Assembly: GCA_035440755.1 (NCBI GenBank)
Contig: DAORND010000009.1
Location: 1 to 64,000, forward strand
DNA length: 64,000 nucleotides
Direction of reading: 5' to 3'
Source of the DNA: Aquimonas sp002352135
GTDB taxonomy: Bacteria; Pseudomonadota; Gammaproteobacteria; Xanthomonadales; Xanthomonadaceae
Shown: piece by piece, positions 16,669 through 25,636 of the stretch
Layout: the number at the start of each line of letters is the position of its first letter
Numbering within the stretch: position 1 is the first letter of the stretch
Translations under genes and position numbers: made by a program
Notes under the pieces: generated by a model
What the model saw: only the letters and a program-made list of their open reading frames with translations
What the model was told of the DNA's origin: nothing
Databases searched by the model: none

Positions 16669-17291
16669 ATCGACTCACTGCACTTGGCCTGATCGCCTGT
16701 CTGATGTGGCTTGCTGCCTGCTCGGAAACCCGTTTTGAATCACCACCGGGGCAGAACATCGCACTCTGCGACACGCACCTCGCCGGGCTTTGGCTGGCCG
16801 TCGATTCCAAGCCCGGCGAACTGGATGGCTTCGAAATCGACGCTGAATGCCATACCCGGATACTGACCCGTACCGAAGCAGGCGGTCCGGTGCAGGCGAT
16901 CCAGGTTCCAGTGAACTTTGTCCATCAACGCGGCAAGCACTACGTCGTGGTCGCCGATGAAGCACTGAAGGGGCTGGTCGAACTACCGCCCATCCATGGC
17001 GTCAATCCCGTTCCAAAGCGGAACTTCTTCATCGTCCGCTACGAAGTCCACGGGGATCGTCTTCGCCTGTTCAACGTGGACGACCGCGGCGCCGCACACG
17101 CCATCCTGGATGGAACACTCGAGGGCACCATCTCGTCGACGCTGGACGAACTGCATGTCTACGTTCGCGGCTCGCGCGAGCAGATTCTGCTGGCGCTGGA
17201 CACACCCGGCCTGTTCGAGCGCAAGGCCAGCAGCGTGCTACGTCGCCGCGACGTGACGCTTGAAGAGGCAATGCGCGAGAAGTTGCCATGA
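16665..17291 (+). CDS. uncharacterised lipoprotein in the leucine-catabolism operon
   Basis: A 208-residue protein with a signal peptide and lipobox LAAC, lipid attachment at Cys19. The mature part is rich in beta-type sequence and carries two more cysteines (in IALC and AECH) that could form a disulfide. I do not recognise a family. It overlaps both neighbours by 4 bp (ATGA), so it is tightly coupled between the carboxylase and HMG-CoA lyase, both cytoplasmic enzymes. That makes its envelope location puzzling; it may simply ride along in the operon. Confidence 0.8.
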   Translation: MNRLTALGLIACLMWLAACSETRFESPPGQNIALCDTHLAGLWLAVDSKPGELDGFEIDAECHTRILTRTEAGGPVQAIQVPVNFVHQRGKHYVVVADEALKGLVELPPIHGVNPVPKRNFFIVRYEVHGDRLRLFNVDDRGAAHAILDGTLEGTISSTLDELHVYVRGSREQILLALDTPGLFERKASSVLRRRDVTLEEAMREKLP

Positions 17292-18199
17292 GCGACTCGG
17301 TTCGCCTCGTCGAGGTTGGCCCGCGAGACGGCTTGCAGAACGAATCGAAGAGCATTCCGGCGGCGGTGAAGATCGAACTGATCGAACGCCTGGTCGCCTG
17401 CGGCCTGTGCAGCGTGGAAGCCACCAGTTTTGTCAGCCCCAAATGGGTACCGCAATTGGCCGATGCCGCTGACGTGTTCGCCGGTATTCGCAAGCAGGTC
17501 GGGGTTCGTTATCCGGTGCTGGTGCCCAATCTGCAGGGGCTCGAACGCGCGCTTGCCGTCGGCGTGGAGGAGGTCGCGATATTCGCTGCCGCCTCGGAGG
17601 CCTTCAGTCAACGCAACATCAACGCCAGCATCGCGGAAAGCCTGCAACGCTTCGAACCCATCATGCACAGGGCTCGCGTCGCGGGCGTTGCGGTGCGGGG
17701 CTATGTCTCCACGGTATTGGGCTGTCCCTATCAGGGCGAGGTTGCGCTGAACGACGTGGTTCGCGTCGCCAAGTATCTTTACCAGGCTGGCTGCTACGAA
17801 ATCTCGCTCGGCGACACCATCGGTGTCGGCACGCCGCGAAGGGCCCGCACCATGCTGAACGCCGTCGCCAGCGAAATACCGATGACTGCGCTGGCTGTGC
17901 ACTTCCACGACACCTGGGGCCAGGCCATCGCCAACATCCACGCTTGTCTGGAAGCCGGGGTGCGCGTCGTTGACAGTGCCGTTGCGGGTTTGGGTGGATG
18001 TCCCTACGCCGCGGGAGCCAGCGGCAATGTCGCCTCCGAAGACGTGGTCTATCTGCTTGACGGTCTCGGGATGTCGCACGGCATCGACGCCTCCGCATTG
18101 GCGCGCACCGGCGAATGGATCAGCACGCAGCTTGGCCGCGCGTCATCCAGCAAGGCGGGTCGTGCACTTCTGGCGCGACAGAGCCCCGCAGTCGACTGA
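17288..18199 (+). CDS. mvaB: hydroxymethylglutaryl-CoA lyase
   Basis: This enzyme cleaves HMG-CoA to acetyl-CoA and acetoacetate, the last step of leucine degradation. The 303-residue TIM-barrel protein begins with VEVGPRDGLQNE, and has the family signature GLGGCPYAAGASGNVASED, with catalytic cysteine in GGCPYA, near residues 235-253. It overlaps the lipoprotein gene by 4 bp and ends the operon. The isovaleryl-CoA dehydrogenase, carboxylase beta subunit and methylglutaconyl-CoA hydratase expected for the pathway are not here. Identity is very likely. Confidence 0.95.
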   Translation: MSDSVRLVEVGPRDGLQNESKSIPAAVKIELIERLVACGLCSVEATSFVSPKWVPQLADAADVFAGIRKQVGVRYPVLVPNLQGLERALAVGVEEVAIFAAASEAFSQRNINASIAESLQRFEPIMHRARVAGVAVRGYVSTVLGCPYQGEVALNDVVRVAKYLYQAGCYEISLGDTIGVGTPRRARTMLNAVASEIPMTALAVHFHDTWGQAIANIHACLEAGVRVVDSAVAGLGGCPYAAGASGNVASEDVVYLLDGLGMSHGIDASALARTGEWISTQLGRASSSKAGRALLARQSPAVD

Positions 18200-18318
18200 G
18201 AAGGCACCGTATCCACGTCGTCGCGAACGTGCGCTCGACAACGACACCCAAGTGGGCGATGTCCGAAGCGTCCCTGTTGCTCCGTAGGACCCTGTTCTGA
18301 TCAGACACGGAGCATCCC

Positions 18319-20061
18319 ATGCAAAGCCATACGATCCGTCGAGCGCTACTGAGCGTTCTCCTTTGCAGCGCCGCCATTCAGGCCTGCGACGCCAAGGAAA
18401 ACGTCATGCTGGTGTTGGATGCCTCCGGCTCGATGTGGGGGCAGATTGATGGTCGCAACAAGATCGAGATCGCCCGTGAGGCTGTGGCCGGACTGGTAGG
18501 CCGCTGGCAGACAGAAGATGCCTTGGGCCTGATGGCCTACGGTCATCGCCGCAAGGGTGATTGCGGGGACATCGAGACGCTGATCCCAGTCGGCACTCTG
18601 GATCCAGCGCGCTACCTGGCAACTGTCAATGCGCTCAATCCGAAAGGCATGACGCCCTTGTCGCAGGCGGTGATCGATGCCGCTGCAGCACTGCGTTCCA
18701 GTGAACAGAAAGCCACGGTGATTCTGATCAGCGATGGCGAAGAAACCTGCGATCTTGATCCGTGTGCGATCGGACAGGCGTTGGAGCGCGAAGGCATCGA
18801 CTTCACTGCGCATGTGATCGGTTTCGATGTCACCCAGGCAGAGCATCAGGCGCAACTGCGTTGTCTGGCAGAAAACACCGGTGGCCGCTACTTCAACGCT
18901 CGGGATGCACGCGAGTTGGAGATCGCTCTGGGCGGTGCGATACGTGCCAGCACGGAACCTGCTCTGCCTCCGGCAACGGCGAGCGTTGCCGCGCATGGTC
19001 CAGCCATCATTACGCAAGCTTTATCCGTGCGCTGGACCGGTCCGGCGGATGACGGCGACTTTGTCACCGTCGTGGAACCGAATGCCGCCGATGGTGCCTA
19101 CCTGACCTACGCCTATGTCGAGGACAAAGGCAATGGCGCACAGGGTGTCGTCGAGTTCGCCATGCCAGCCTCGGCCGGCAGCTACGAGCTGCGCTACGTC
19201 AGCCCACGACGCGAGCCTTCCGTCTTGGCGCGTGAGGCGCTGCAGGTTGGTGACAGCGAAGCAAGCATCGATGCCCCAGCAAGTGCCAAGGCGGGAGGCA
19301 AGATTCGCGTTGTTGCACAAGGTCCGGCGGGAGGATCGCACTGGATCGGCTTCGCGGATGTGGGCTCAGGCGTCGGTGCCTTTCTGAATGGACACTACGC
19401 GCGCCCCACCGGATCACGCTCGGAGCTGGAACTGACGGTTCCCGCCAAACCGGGTGACTATGAAGTGCGCTACGTGTTGAACGAGGCGGAACGCGTGATC
19501 GTTTCGCGGCCGATTCGCGTGGAAGCGAACAGCAGTTATGTTCGCGGTCCCAGCTCGGTCATGGCGGGCGACACGGTCAGCGTAGAAGCGGGAGGTCCAT
19601 TGGATGATCGCCATTGGATCGGGTTCGCGCCGTCGGGTTCGGATGCGGCCGCCTACGTGGGTGGGAGCTATGCGCGCCCCACCGGAAGCACATCAAGTCT
19701 GCGCATTCGCGCCCCGCTGGAGGCAGGTGACTACGAATTGCGTTATGTCCTGCTGGAAGGCGAAGAAGTGGCCGCGTCACAGCCCATCAAAGTAACGGAC
19801 GTACAAGCCTCACTCTCGGCACCAGGAGGGGTTGCGGCGGGACAGGCGTTCCGGGTGACCTTCTCGGGACCCCGCAACAGCAACCATTGGATTGGCATCA
19901 TTCCAGCGGGCGGCGACGGCAGTGAATACCGCAGCTGGTCCTATCTTCCGGAAACCGATAACGCGGTTGAGCTGAATGCGCCGGATGAACCTGGAACCTG
20001 GGAAATTGCCTACGTTGTCGACAGCCAGGTGGTGGCCAGAAGCACGTTACAGGTTCAATAA
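18319..20061 (+). CDS. exported von Willebrand factor A protein with four C-terminal repeats
   Basis: The 580-residue protein has a signal peptide (about 1-25; Cys23 could be a lipobox cysteine but the context is atypical). A VWA domain follows (about 27-205) with metal-site motif DASGSMW at 34-40 and cysteine pairs in GDCGD and ETCDLDPC. Then come four tandem modules of about 85-90 residues (roughly 222-311, 315-403, 406-494, 497-580). Modules 2-4 share HWIGF/HWIGI and modules 2-3 share YARPTGS; each module ends near a GxYELRYV-like strand. The architecture suggests a surface or periplasmic adhesion or scaffold protein. GGAG precedes the ATG. No operon partners are evident. Confidence 0.88.
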   Translation: MQSHTIRRALLSVLLCSAAIQACDAKENVMLVLDASGSMWGQIDGRNKIEIAREAVAGLVGRWQTEDALGLMAYGHRRKGDCGDIETLIPVGTLDPARYLATVNALNPKGMTPLSQAVIDAAAALRSSEQKATVILISDGEETCDLDPCAIGQALEREGIDFTAHVIGFDVTQAEHQAQLRCLAENTGGRYFNARDARELEIALGGAIRASTEPALPPATASVAAHGPAIITQALSVRWTGPADDGDFVTVVEPNAADGAYLTYAYVEDKGNGAQGVVEFAMPASAGSYELRYVSPRREPSVLAREALQVGDSEASIDAPASAKAGGKIRVVAQGPAGGSHWIGFADVGSGVGAFLNGHYARPTGSRSELELTVPAKPGDYEVRYVLNEAERVIVSRPIRVEANSSYVRGPSSVMAGDTVSVEAGGPLDDRHWIGFAPSGSDAAAYVGGSYARPTGSTSSLRIRAPLEAGDYELRYVLLEGEEVAASQPIKVTDVQASLSAPGGVAAGQAFRVTFSGPRNSNHWIGIIPAGGDGSEYRSWSYLPETDNAVELNAPDEPGTWEIAYVVDSQVVARSTLQVQ

Positions 20062-20133
20062 CCGCGCGCAATCAAGGTCAGAAGAGCCTCGCGGCTGCGG
20101 AGCATTCCACAGCCGCAGGGCGATTCGAAACGA

Positions 20134-21033
20134 TCAGGCACGTTCCTCCATCACCTGCCTGACCCCGACGCGCCAATCCGGCAGCGCAATGTCGAATCGT
20201 TCGCGCAAGCGTGTGTTGTCCAAGCGCGAATACGCGGGGCGCCTGGCGCGCGTCGGGTATTGGTCAGAGTGAATCGCCTCCACGCGGGGAACGCGATCAA
20301 GAACGCCCAGTTGCCTGGCCAACTGGAAAATCTGCTCTGCAAAGCCGTGCCAGGACACCTCTCCACCGGCCGTGAGATGCAAGGTCTCGCGCGCCGCGTG
20401 CGGCTTGCCGAGGCGAGCCAGAATCAAGGCCGTGGCACTGGCGATCCAGCGCGCAGGCGTGGGCGCGCCGATCTGATCGCTGACTACACGCAAGTGCTCG
20501 CGCTCTGCGCCCAGCCGCAACATCGTGCGCAGAAAGTTCTGCCCTCGCGCCGCATACACCCATGAAGTGCGCAAAATGAGGTGCGCGCAGTCCGCTTCGC
20601 GGATGGCGACCTCGCCTGCCAACTTGCTTCGTCCATACACGCCCAATGGCGAAGGCGCATCGTCTTCCCGCCATGGCTGCGATGCGCTGCCATCGAAAAC
20701 ATAGTCCGTCGAGTAATGCACCAACAGCGCGCCCGAGCTTGCACAGTGATCGGCCAGCACACTGACAGCCTGCGCATTGATGCGCATCGCCATGTCCTGG
20801 TCATCCTCGGCCTGATCAACAGCGGTATACGCCGCCGCGTTGAGAACCACATCCGGACGCGACTGTGCCAAGGTCGCACGCAGTCCGTCCAAGTCGTTCA
20901 GATCCGCGCGAAGCGCGCCTGGATAGGCGCCACCTTCAACCCGTGTCGCTACGATCAATGAACCGAGTGGCGCGACACTGCGCGTCAACTCGAAGCCCAC
21001 CTGCCCATTTGCGCCTAGCAACAGAATCCGCAT
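20134..21033 (-). CDS. rfbD: dTDP-4-dehydrorhamnose reductase
   Basis: RfbD (RmlD) makes dTDP-L-rhamnose, a sugar donor for O-antigen and other glycans, in the last step of the pathway. The 299-residue short-chain dehydrogenase has the cofactor motif GANGQVG at 7-13, STDYVFDG at 108-115, and catalytic Tyr133 and Lys137 in YGRSK. The start is the ATG at 21033 (MRILLLG); the upstream extension to 21078 has no family signal. The usual partners rfbB, rfbA and rfbC are absent from the window, so the cluster is split. It converges with the VWA gene. Confidence 0.95.
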   Translation of the reverse strand: MRILLLGANGQVGFELTRSVAPLGSLIVATRVEGGAYPGALRADLNDLDGLRATLAQSRPDVVLNAAAYTAVDQAEDDQDMAMRINAQAVSVLADHCASSGALLVHYSTDYVFDGSASQPWREDDAPSPLGVYGRSKLAGEVAIREADCAHLILRTSWVYAARGQNFLRTMLRLGAEREHLRVVSDQIGAPTPARWIASATALILARLGKPHAARETLHLTAGGEVSWHGFAEQIFQLARQLGVLDRVPRVEAIHSDQYPTRARRPAYSRLDNTRLRERFDIALPDWRVGVRQVMEERA

Positions 21034-21099
21034 GCGCTTTCCGTCTGAATATTGATCGGACGGAAAGGATAACCGCACAGCGCTGCATCACACGCCCAC

Positions 21100-21507
21100 T
21101 CATTGAGCGCCCTGCTCTGCCTTTCGATCACGCTTCATCGCGCGAACATCGACAGGGCGAATCTCCTTGATCTGGCAGCGATCCCGTCCCACCAGCACGT
21201 GGTCGAATTTCGCGGAGACGCGAGACACCGAGGAAGACAAGGCGATCGCGTGAGCAAACTCCAAGTCGGAACACGGTGGACTCACCTCGATCAGCCAAGC
21301 CTCGTTGATTTTGGTGTACACCGCCAACCGGTATTGCCCCAGCAACACCCAGTTCTGCATCGTAAAAAATGGGAAACTCGCCACCGGCTCCCCCGCGTAC
21401 TGGCTATAACGCTCGTACTGAGCCGCCATCCGTTCACGCGGACCGGGACCACTGGCACACCCGGCAAAAATGCCCGCCAGAACTAACAGCAAAATTCGCA
21501 TATGCAT
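21100..21507 (-). CDS. DUF6491 family lipoprotein
   Basis: A 135-residue protein with a short signal peptide and lipobox FAGC, lipid attachment at Cys17. The mature part is compact with an acidic/basic C-terminus and two further cysteines (PPCSDLEF and RDRCQI) that probably pair. It fits DUF6491, small lipoproteins common in Xanthomonadales, of unknown function. The first ATG (21507) or the third codon (21501) could start it. It reads away from tRNA-Phe; an AGGAG lies about 11-15 bases upstream. Confidence 0.75.
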   Translation of the reverse strand: MHMRILLLVLAGIFAGCASGPGPRERMAAQYERYSQYAGEPVASFPFFTMQNWVLLGQYRLAVYTKINEAWLIEVSPPCSDLEFAHAIALSSSVSRVSAKFDHVLVGRDRCQIKEIRPVDVRAMKRDRKAEQGAQ

Positions 21508-21692
21508 GGGGCGCTCTCCTAGGAGTTTTCGTCAATGCCTCGATCGTCAGACGTGTCCGGCTTGCTGAGGACGCGATGATGCAGCACGCATGTTGCTGCT
21601 CGCCATCCCGCGCAGTGAAAGGACGTCACCAGACGACGACGCGTCGCAACCGTGAGCGCAAGAGTTCAACCGCGGTTTATCAACAGAACCCC

Positions 21693-21721
21693 TTGACGAA
21701 AGCCGCCTTCGACGGTTTAAT
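21693..21721 (+). promoter_or_regulatory. sigma-70 promoter of tRNA-Phe
   Basis: TTGACG at 21693-21698 and TTTAAT at 21716-21721 are separated by 17 bp, close to consensus. A GC-rich discriminator (GCGCAG) follows, as is usual for stringently controlled stable RNA genes. It lies 34 bp upstream of the mature tRNA 5' end. Confidence 0.78.
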
Positions 21722-21754
21722 GCGCAGCTCTTCGCAACCAAACGCGGAGAATTT

Positions 21755-21830
21755 GGCTAGGTAGCTCAGTTGGTAGAGCAGGGGATTGAAAATCCTCGTG
21801 TCGGGGGTTCGATTCCCTCCCTGGCCACCA
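21755..21830 (+). tRNA. tRNA-Phe (anticodon GAA)
   Basis: A 76-nt cloverleaf: acceptor arms GGCTAGG/CCTGGCC (one U-G pair), D arm with AGCTCAGTTGGTAGAGC, anticodon GAA at 21788-21790 in the loop TTGAAAA, T arm with GGTTCGATTC, and an encoded CCA end. It is a single-gene unit with its own promoter and terminator. Confidence 0.98.
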
Positions 21831-21838
21831 TTTTTGAA

Positions 21839-21866
21839 AGCCCGCAATTTGATTGCGGGCTTTTTT
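21839..21866 (+). terminator. intrinsic terminator of tRNA-Phe
   Basis: A perfect 10-bp stem AGCCCGCAAT with its complement, a 3-base loop and a run of six T. It begins eight bases after the CCA end. Confidence 0.93.
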
Positions 21867-21894
21867 GTTTTCAGGCCTTCGCGATGTGTAGCTC

Positions 21895-21932
21895 AACACA
21901 AGAAGCCGACCCTGAGGTCGGCTTCTTGTGTT
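21895..21932 (-). terminator. hairpin terminator downstream of acnB
   Basis: A perfect 17-bp stem with loop CTGA, 23 bp beyond the acnB stop. It is the strongest hairpin in the window. A U-run is lacking on the minus strand, but the location suits transcription end or mRNA 3' protection. It may also stop read-through from tRNA-Phe. Confidence 0.75.
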
Positions 21933-21955
21933 CTTAACAGTCACAGCCCACACCA

Positions 21956-24544
21956 TCAAGCCACGGTTCTGGCAACCTCGGCGTAGTCCGCGATCTGATC
22001 AAAGTTCATGTAGCGGTAGATCTTGTCGCCGTTGGCGTTGATCACACCGATGTCGGCCATGTACTCCTCGCGGGTCGGGATACGGCCCAGGCGTGAGCAG
22101 ATGGCGGCGAGCTCGGCGGAACCCAGGTACACATCGGTGTTGCGGCCCAGGCGATTGGGGAAGTTGCGGGTCGAGGTGGACATTGCCGTGGCACCTTCGC
22201 GAATCTGCGCCTGGTTGCCCATGCACAGCGAACAACCCGGCATTTCCATACGCGCGCCCGCCGTACCAAACGTGCCGTAATGGCCTTCCTTGGTCAGTTC
22301 GGCGGCGTCCATCTTGGTAGGTGGTGCAACCCACAGACGGGTCGGAATATCGCGCTTACCCTCCAGCAACTTTGCCGCTGCACGGAAATGACCAATATTA
22401 GTCATGCACGAGCCAATGAACACTTCGTCGATCTTGGCACCGGCAACATCCGACAAGGTCTTGGCGTCGTCCGGATCGTTCGGGCAGCAAACAATAGGCT
22501 CGACGATGTCTTTCAGATCGATCTCGATGACGGCCGCATAGTCGGCGTCCGCGTCAGGCTGCAGCAACTGCGGGTTGGCCAACCACTCTTCCATCTTCTT
22601 GATGCGCCGCGCCAGTGTGCGGGCATCCTTGTAACCTTCGGCAATCATCCACTTCAGCAGGGTGATATTGCTGTTGAGGTATTCGATGATCGGTGCCTGA
22701 TCCAGGCGCACCGTGCAACCGGCAGCCGAACGCTCGGCGGAAGCGTCGGCCAGCTCAAAGGCTTGTTCGATCTTCAGATTTGGCAAGCCTTCGATTTCCA
22801 GAATGCGGCCGGAGAAGATGTTCTTCTTGCCCTTCTTCTCGACGGTCAGCAAACCGGCCTTGATGGCGTACAACGGAATTGCATGCACCAGATCACGCAG
22901 GGTGACGCCGGGTTGCAGTTCGCCCTTGAAGCGCACCAGCACGGATTCGGGCATATCCAGGGGCATCACACCGGTCGCGGCGGCAAAGGCCACCAGACCC
23001 GAGCCCGCCGGGAAGGAAATACCAATCGGGAAGCGTGTGTGCGAGTCACCGCCCGTGCCGACCGTGTCCGGCAGCAGCATGCGATTGAGCCAGCTATGGA
23101 TGATGCCGTCGCCCGGACGCAGGCTGACACCACCCCGCGTGGAGATGAACTCCGGCAGGGTGTGATGCGTCTTGACGTCGACCGGTTTGGGATAGGCCGC
23201 GGTGTGGCAGAAGCTCTGCATGACCAGATCGGCCGAGAAGCCGAGGCAGGCCAGATCTTTCAGCTCGTCGCGGGTCATCGGCCCGGTGGTGTCCTGCGAA
23301 CCAACCGTGGTCATCTTCGGTTCGCAATAGGTGCCAGGCCGAACGCCCTTGCCTTCCGGCAAGCCACAGGCGCGACCCACCATCTTCTGCGCCAAGGTGA
23401 AGCCCTTGCCGCTATCGACCGGCGCCTGCGGCAAGCGGAACAGGGTCGATGGTGCCAGACCCAGCGATTCACGTGCTTTGCTGGTGAGTCCGCGACCGAT
23501 GATCAAGGGAATACGACCGCCCGCACGCACTTCGTCAAACAGCACGTCGGACTTGACTTCAAACTCGGCGATGACGGCTCCGTTCTTCAGCGCCTTGCCC
23601 GCGTAGGGCTGCAACTCGATGACATCGCCATGTTCCATCTTCGAAACATCGAGCTCGATCGGCAGCGCGCCCGCGTCTTCCATGGTGTTGTAGAAGATCG
23701 GTGCGATCTTGCTGCCAAGACAGACGCCACCGAAGCGCTTGTTCGGAATGAACGGAATGTCTTCGCCGGTCCACCACAGCACACTGTTGGTGGCGGATTT
23801 GCGCGATGAGCCGGTACCGACAACGTCGCCGACATAGGCGACCAGATGGCCCTTGGATTTGAGGTCGAGAAGGGCCTGGATGGGTCCACGCTTGCCATCG
23901 TCTTCCGGCACAAAGGGCGCATCGGGACGTTTGTTCTTCAGCATCGCCAAGGCGTGCATCGGAATATCGGGACGTGTCGTCGCATCCGGTGCGGGTGACA
24001 GATCGTCGGTATTGGTTTCGCCGGGCACCTTGAACACCGTCAGGGTCAGACTTTGCGGCACTTCCGGACGGCTGGTGAACCACTCTGCGTCGGCCCAGCT
24101 CTGCAATACACCCTTTGCGTGCGCGTTGCCCGACTTGGCCTTCTCCTCAATGTCGTGGAACGCGTCGAACACCAGCAGCGTGTTCTTCAGGCCACTGGCT
24201 GCCACCGCACCCAAGGCCGGATGGTCAAGCAGCTCGATCAGCGGATGCACGTTGTAGCCACCCAGCATGGTGCCGAGCAACTCCGTCGCACGCTCTGGCG
24301 AGATCAATGAACAGACTTCGGTGCCATGTGCCAACGCGGCCAAATAGGAGGCTTTGACCTTGGCGGCGTCGTCGACACCCGCAGGCACACGATGGGTCAG
24401 CAGTTCAACCAGAAACTCGGCTTCGCCCGCAGGCGGCGTCTTCAAAAGTTCGATGACTTCGGCGGTCTGCTGCGCTGTCAGCGGCAGCGGGGGAATGCCC
24501 AGCGCGGCGCGCTCGGCAACGTGTTGGCGATAGCTGGTCAGCAT
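21956..24544 (-). CDS. acnB: aconitate hydratase B
   Basis: AcnB isomerises citrate to isocitrate in the TCA cycle and can bind mRNA as apo-protein when iron is low. The 862-residue protein has the AcnB order: N-terminal HEAT-like domain, swivel domain with GDVVGTGSSRKSATNS, then the catalytic domains. The 4Fe-4S cysteines are visible in FIGSCMTN and GCSLCMGNQ. The start is the ATG at 24544 (MLTSYRQHV), the standard AcnB N-terminus; the longer frame to 24727 has no family match. It is monocistronic by layout and may also act in 2-methylcitrate metabolism. Confidence 0.98.
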   Translation of the reverse strand: MLTSYRQHVAERAALGIPPLPLTAQQTAEVIELLKTPPAGEAEFLVELLTHRVPAGVDDAAKVKASYLAALAHGTEVCSLISPERATELLGTMLGGYNVHPLIELLDHPALGAVAASGLKNTLLVFDAFHDIEEKAKSGNAHAKGVLQSWADAEWFTSRPEVPQSLTLTVFKVPGETNTDDLSPAPDATTRPDIPMHALAMLKNKRPDAPFVPEDDGKRGPIQALLDLKSKGHLVAYVGDVVGTGSSRKSATNSVLWWTGEDIPFIPNKRFGGVCLGSKIAPIFYNTMEDAGALPIELDVSKMEHGDVIELQPYAGKALKNGAVIAEFEVKSDVLFDEVRAGGRIPLIIGRGLTSKARESLGLAPSTLFRLPQAPVDSGKGFTLAQKMVGRACGLPEGKGVRPGTYCEPKMTTVGSQDTTGPMTRDELKDLACLGFSADLVMQSFCHTAAYPKPVDVKTHHTLPEFISTRGGVSLRPGDGIIHSWLNRMLLPDTVGTGGDSHTRFPIGISFPAGSGLVAFAAATGVMPLDMPESVLVRFKGELQPGVTLRDLVHAIPLYAIKAGLLTVEKKGKKNIFSGRILEIEGLPNLKIEQAFELADASAERSAAGCTVRLDQAPIIEYLNSNITLLKWMIAEGYKDARTLARRIKKMEEWLANPQLLQPDADADYAAVIEIDLKDIVEPIVCCPNDPDDAKTLSDVAGAKIDEVFIGSCMTNIGHFRAAAKLLEGKRDIPTRLWVAPPTKMDAAELTKEGHYGTFGTAGARMEMPGCSLCMGNQAQIREGATAMSTSTRNFPNRLGRNTDVYLGSAELAAICSRLGRIPTREEYMADIGVINANGDKIYRYMNFDQIADYAEVARTVA

Positions 24545-24760
24545 GGTCGTATCCCGTGTGATGGCGGTGAGGCAGATCACGCCAGTCAACGGCCCGGTCC
24601 TCGGCAACAGACGGCCGCTGACACCTGCGCGAATCAGCGGGGTATTGTCCCGTGCGGGAGTTAATGCCGCAATACAACAAAGGTCAGACGTGTTAATCCC
24701 GGGCAGCGCAATTGCTGATGCTTCCACCTCTGCCCCGCCCGATCCGCGATCGACAGCGGA

Positions 24761-25636
24761 TCAGATTCGGCGCGCGCGACGAATGCTTGGCAAGTGCTGC
24801 AACGGCCAGTCGCGATCATTGGCTACCTGCGCCGTACGCGTCGGGTCGGCAATGTCAGCGAAATCGACATCGTGGATTGCCCAAACGCTGCCACCGCTCG
24901 TTTGGCACAGCACGCCGTCAGCGGGCAGACCGATGTCCATCGGCGCGTAGATCGCCGCCTCGCCGGTATTGCTGTCCAGCGCCGGACTCCAAGGCAATTC
25001 GCCCGCCGTCACCGCACACGCCACCAGCATGCGGTTTTCCAGTGCCCGCGCCTGGCAGCCGACACGCACCCGCGTTGCACCGGCCTCGGTATCGGTACAG
25101 CTCGGCACCAACAGCAGACGCGCACCCGCCTCGCGTTGCGCCCGGACCGGCAACGGAAATTCGCTGTCGTAGCAAACCGCCATTCCGCAGCGCTGTCCCT
25201 GCACGTCGAAGACATGCAGGGAATCACCCCCTTCGATAAGTCCGCACTGCTTCTCGAAGCCGGTGAGTTGCAACTTGTCCTGCCAAAGCGGCGTGGCAAG
25301 CGGACGAAACAGGAAGGCGCGATTGCGATAGCGACCGCCTTCTTGGGCCAGCAGAAACGTGCCCGCCTGAATGCAGATCCCGAACTGATCCGCGAGGTTC
25401 TGATAGCACTCCTGCCAGCTTCCGAACCACGGCTGCAAGGCCGCCAGACTGGCAGCTAGATCACCACGAACGTGCTCGGCGAAGCCACCAGCGATTTCCA
25501 GTGCCAGGTACTCTGGAAGCACCGCCAAGGTCGCGCCCCGATTGACGACCTCCTGTAGCAGGATCGCCTGCTTTTCTGCGAAAGCACTGAAGCCCGTCAA
25601 GGTTTGCAGGGGATAACGGCACACCGCAATGCGCAT
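24761..25636 (-). CDS. carbon-nitrogen hydrolase (nitrilase superfamily)
   Basis: Enzymes of this superfamily hydrolyse amides, nitriles or carbamoyl groups. The Glu-Lys-Cys triad is in place in this 291-residue protein: Glu42 (LPEYLAL), Lys121 (WQDKLQL) and Cys155 (AVCYDSEFP). The pattern is nearest to the omega-amidase/N-carbamoylputrescine-type branches; the substrate cannot be read from sequence. Its ATG overlaps the stop of the GNAT gene by one base (TGATG), so the two are coupled. Such a hydrolase-acetyltransferase pair occurs in other proteobacteria, sometimes as a fusion. Confidence 0.88.
   Translation of the reverse strand: MRIAVCRYPLQTLTGFSAFAEKQAILLQEVVNRGATLAVLPEYLALEIAGGFAEHVRGDLAASLAALQPWFGSWQECYQNLADQFGICIQAGTFLLAQEGGRYRNRAFLFRPLATPLWQDKLQLTGFEKQCGLIEGGDSLHVFDVQGQRCGMAVCYDSEFPLPVRAQREAGARLLLVPSCTDTEAGATRVRVGCQARALENRMLVACAVTAGELPWSPALDSNTGEAAIYAPMDIGLPADGVLCQTSGGSVWAIHDVDFADIADPTRTAQVANDRDWPLQHLPSIRRARRI

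Noticed and set aside
21693..21866. tRNA-Phe as an integration site
   Set aside because: The gene is intact and followed at once by its own terminator and acnB; no integrase or repeated 3' tRNA end was seen in the window.
22280..23809. 509-codon plus-strand open frame
   Set aside because: Mirror of acnB; no motif, Arg/Gln/His-rich composition typical of an antisense shadow.
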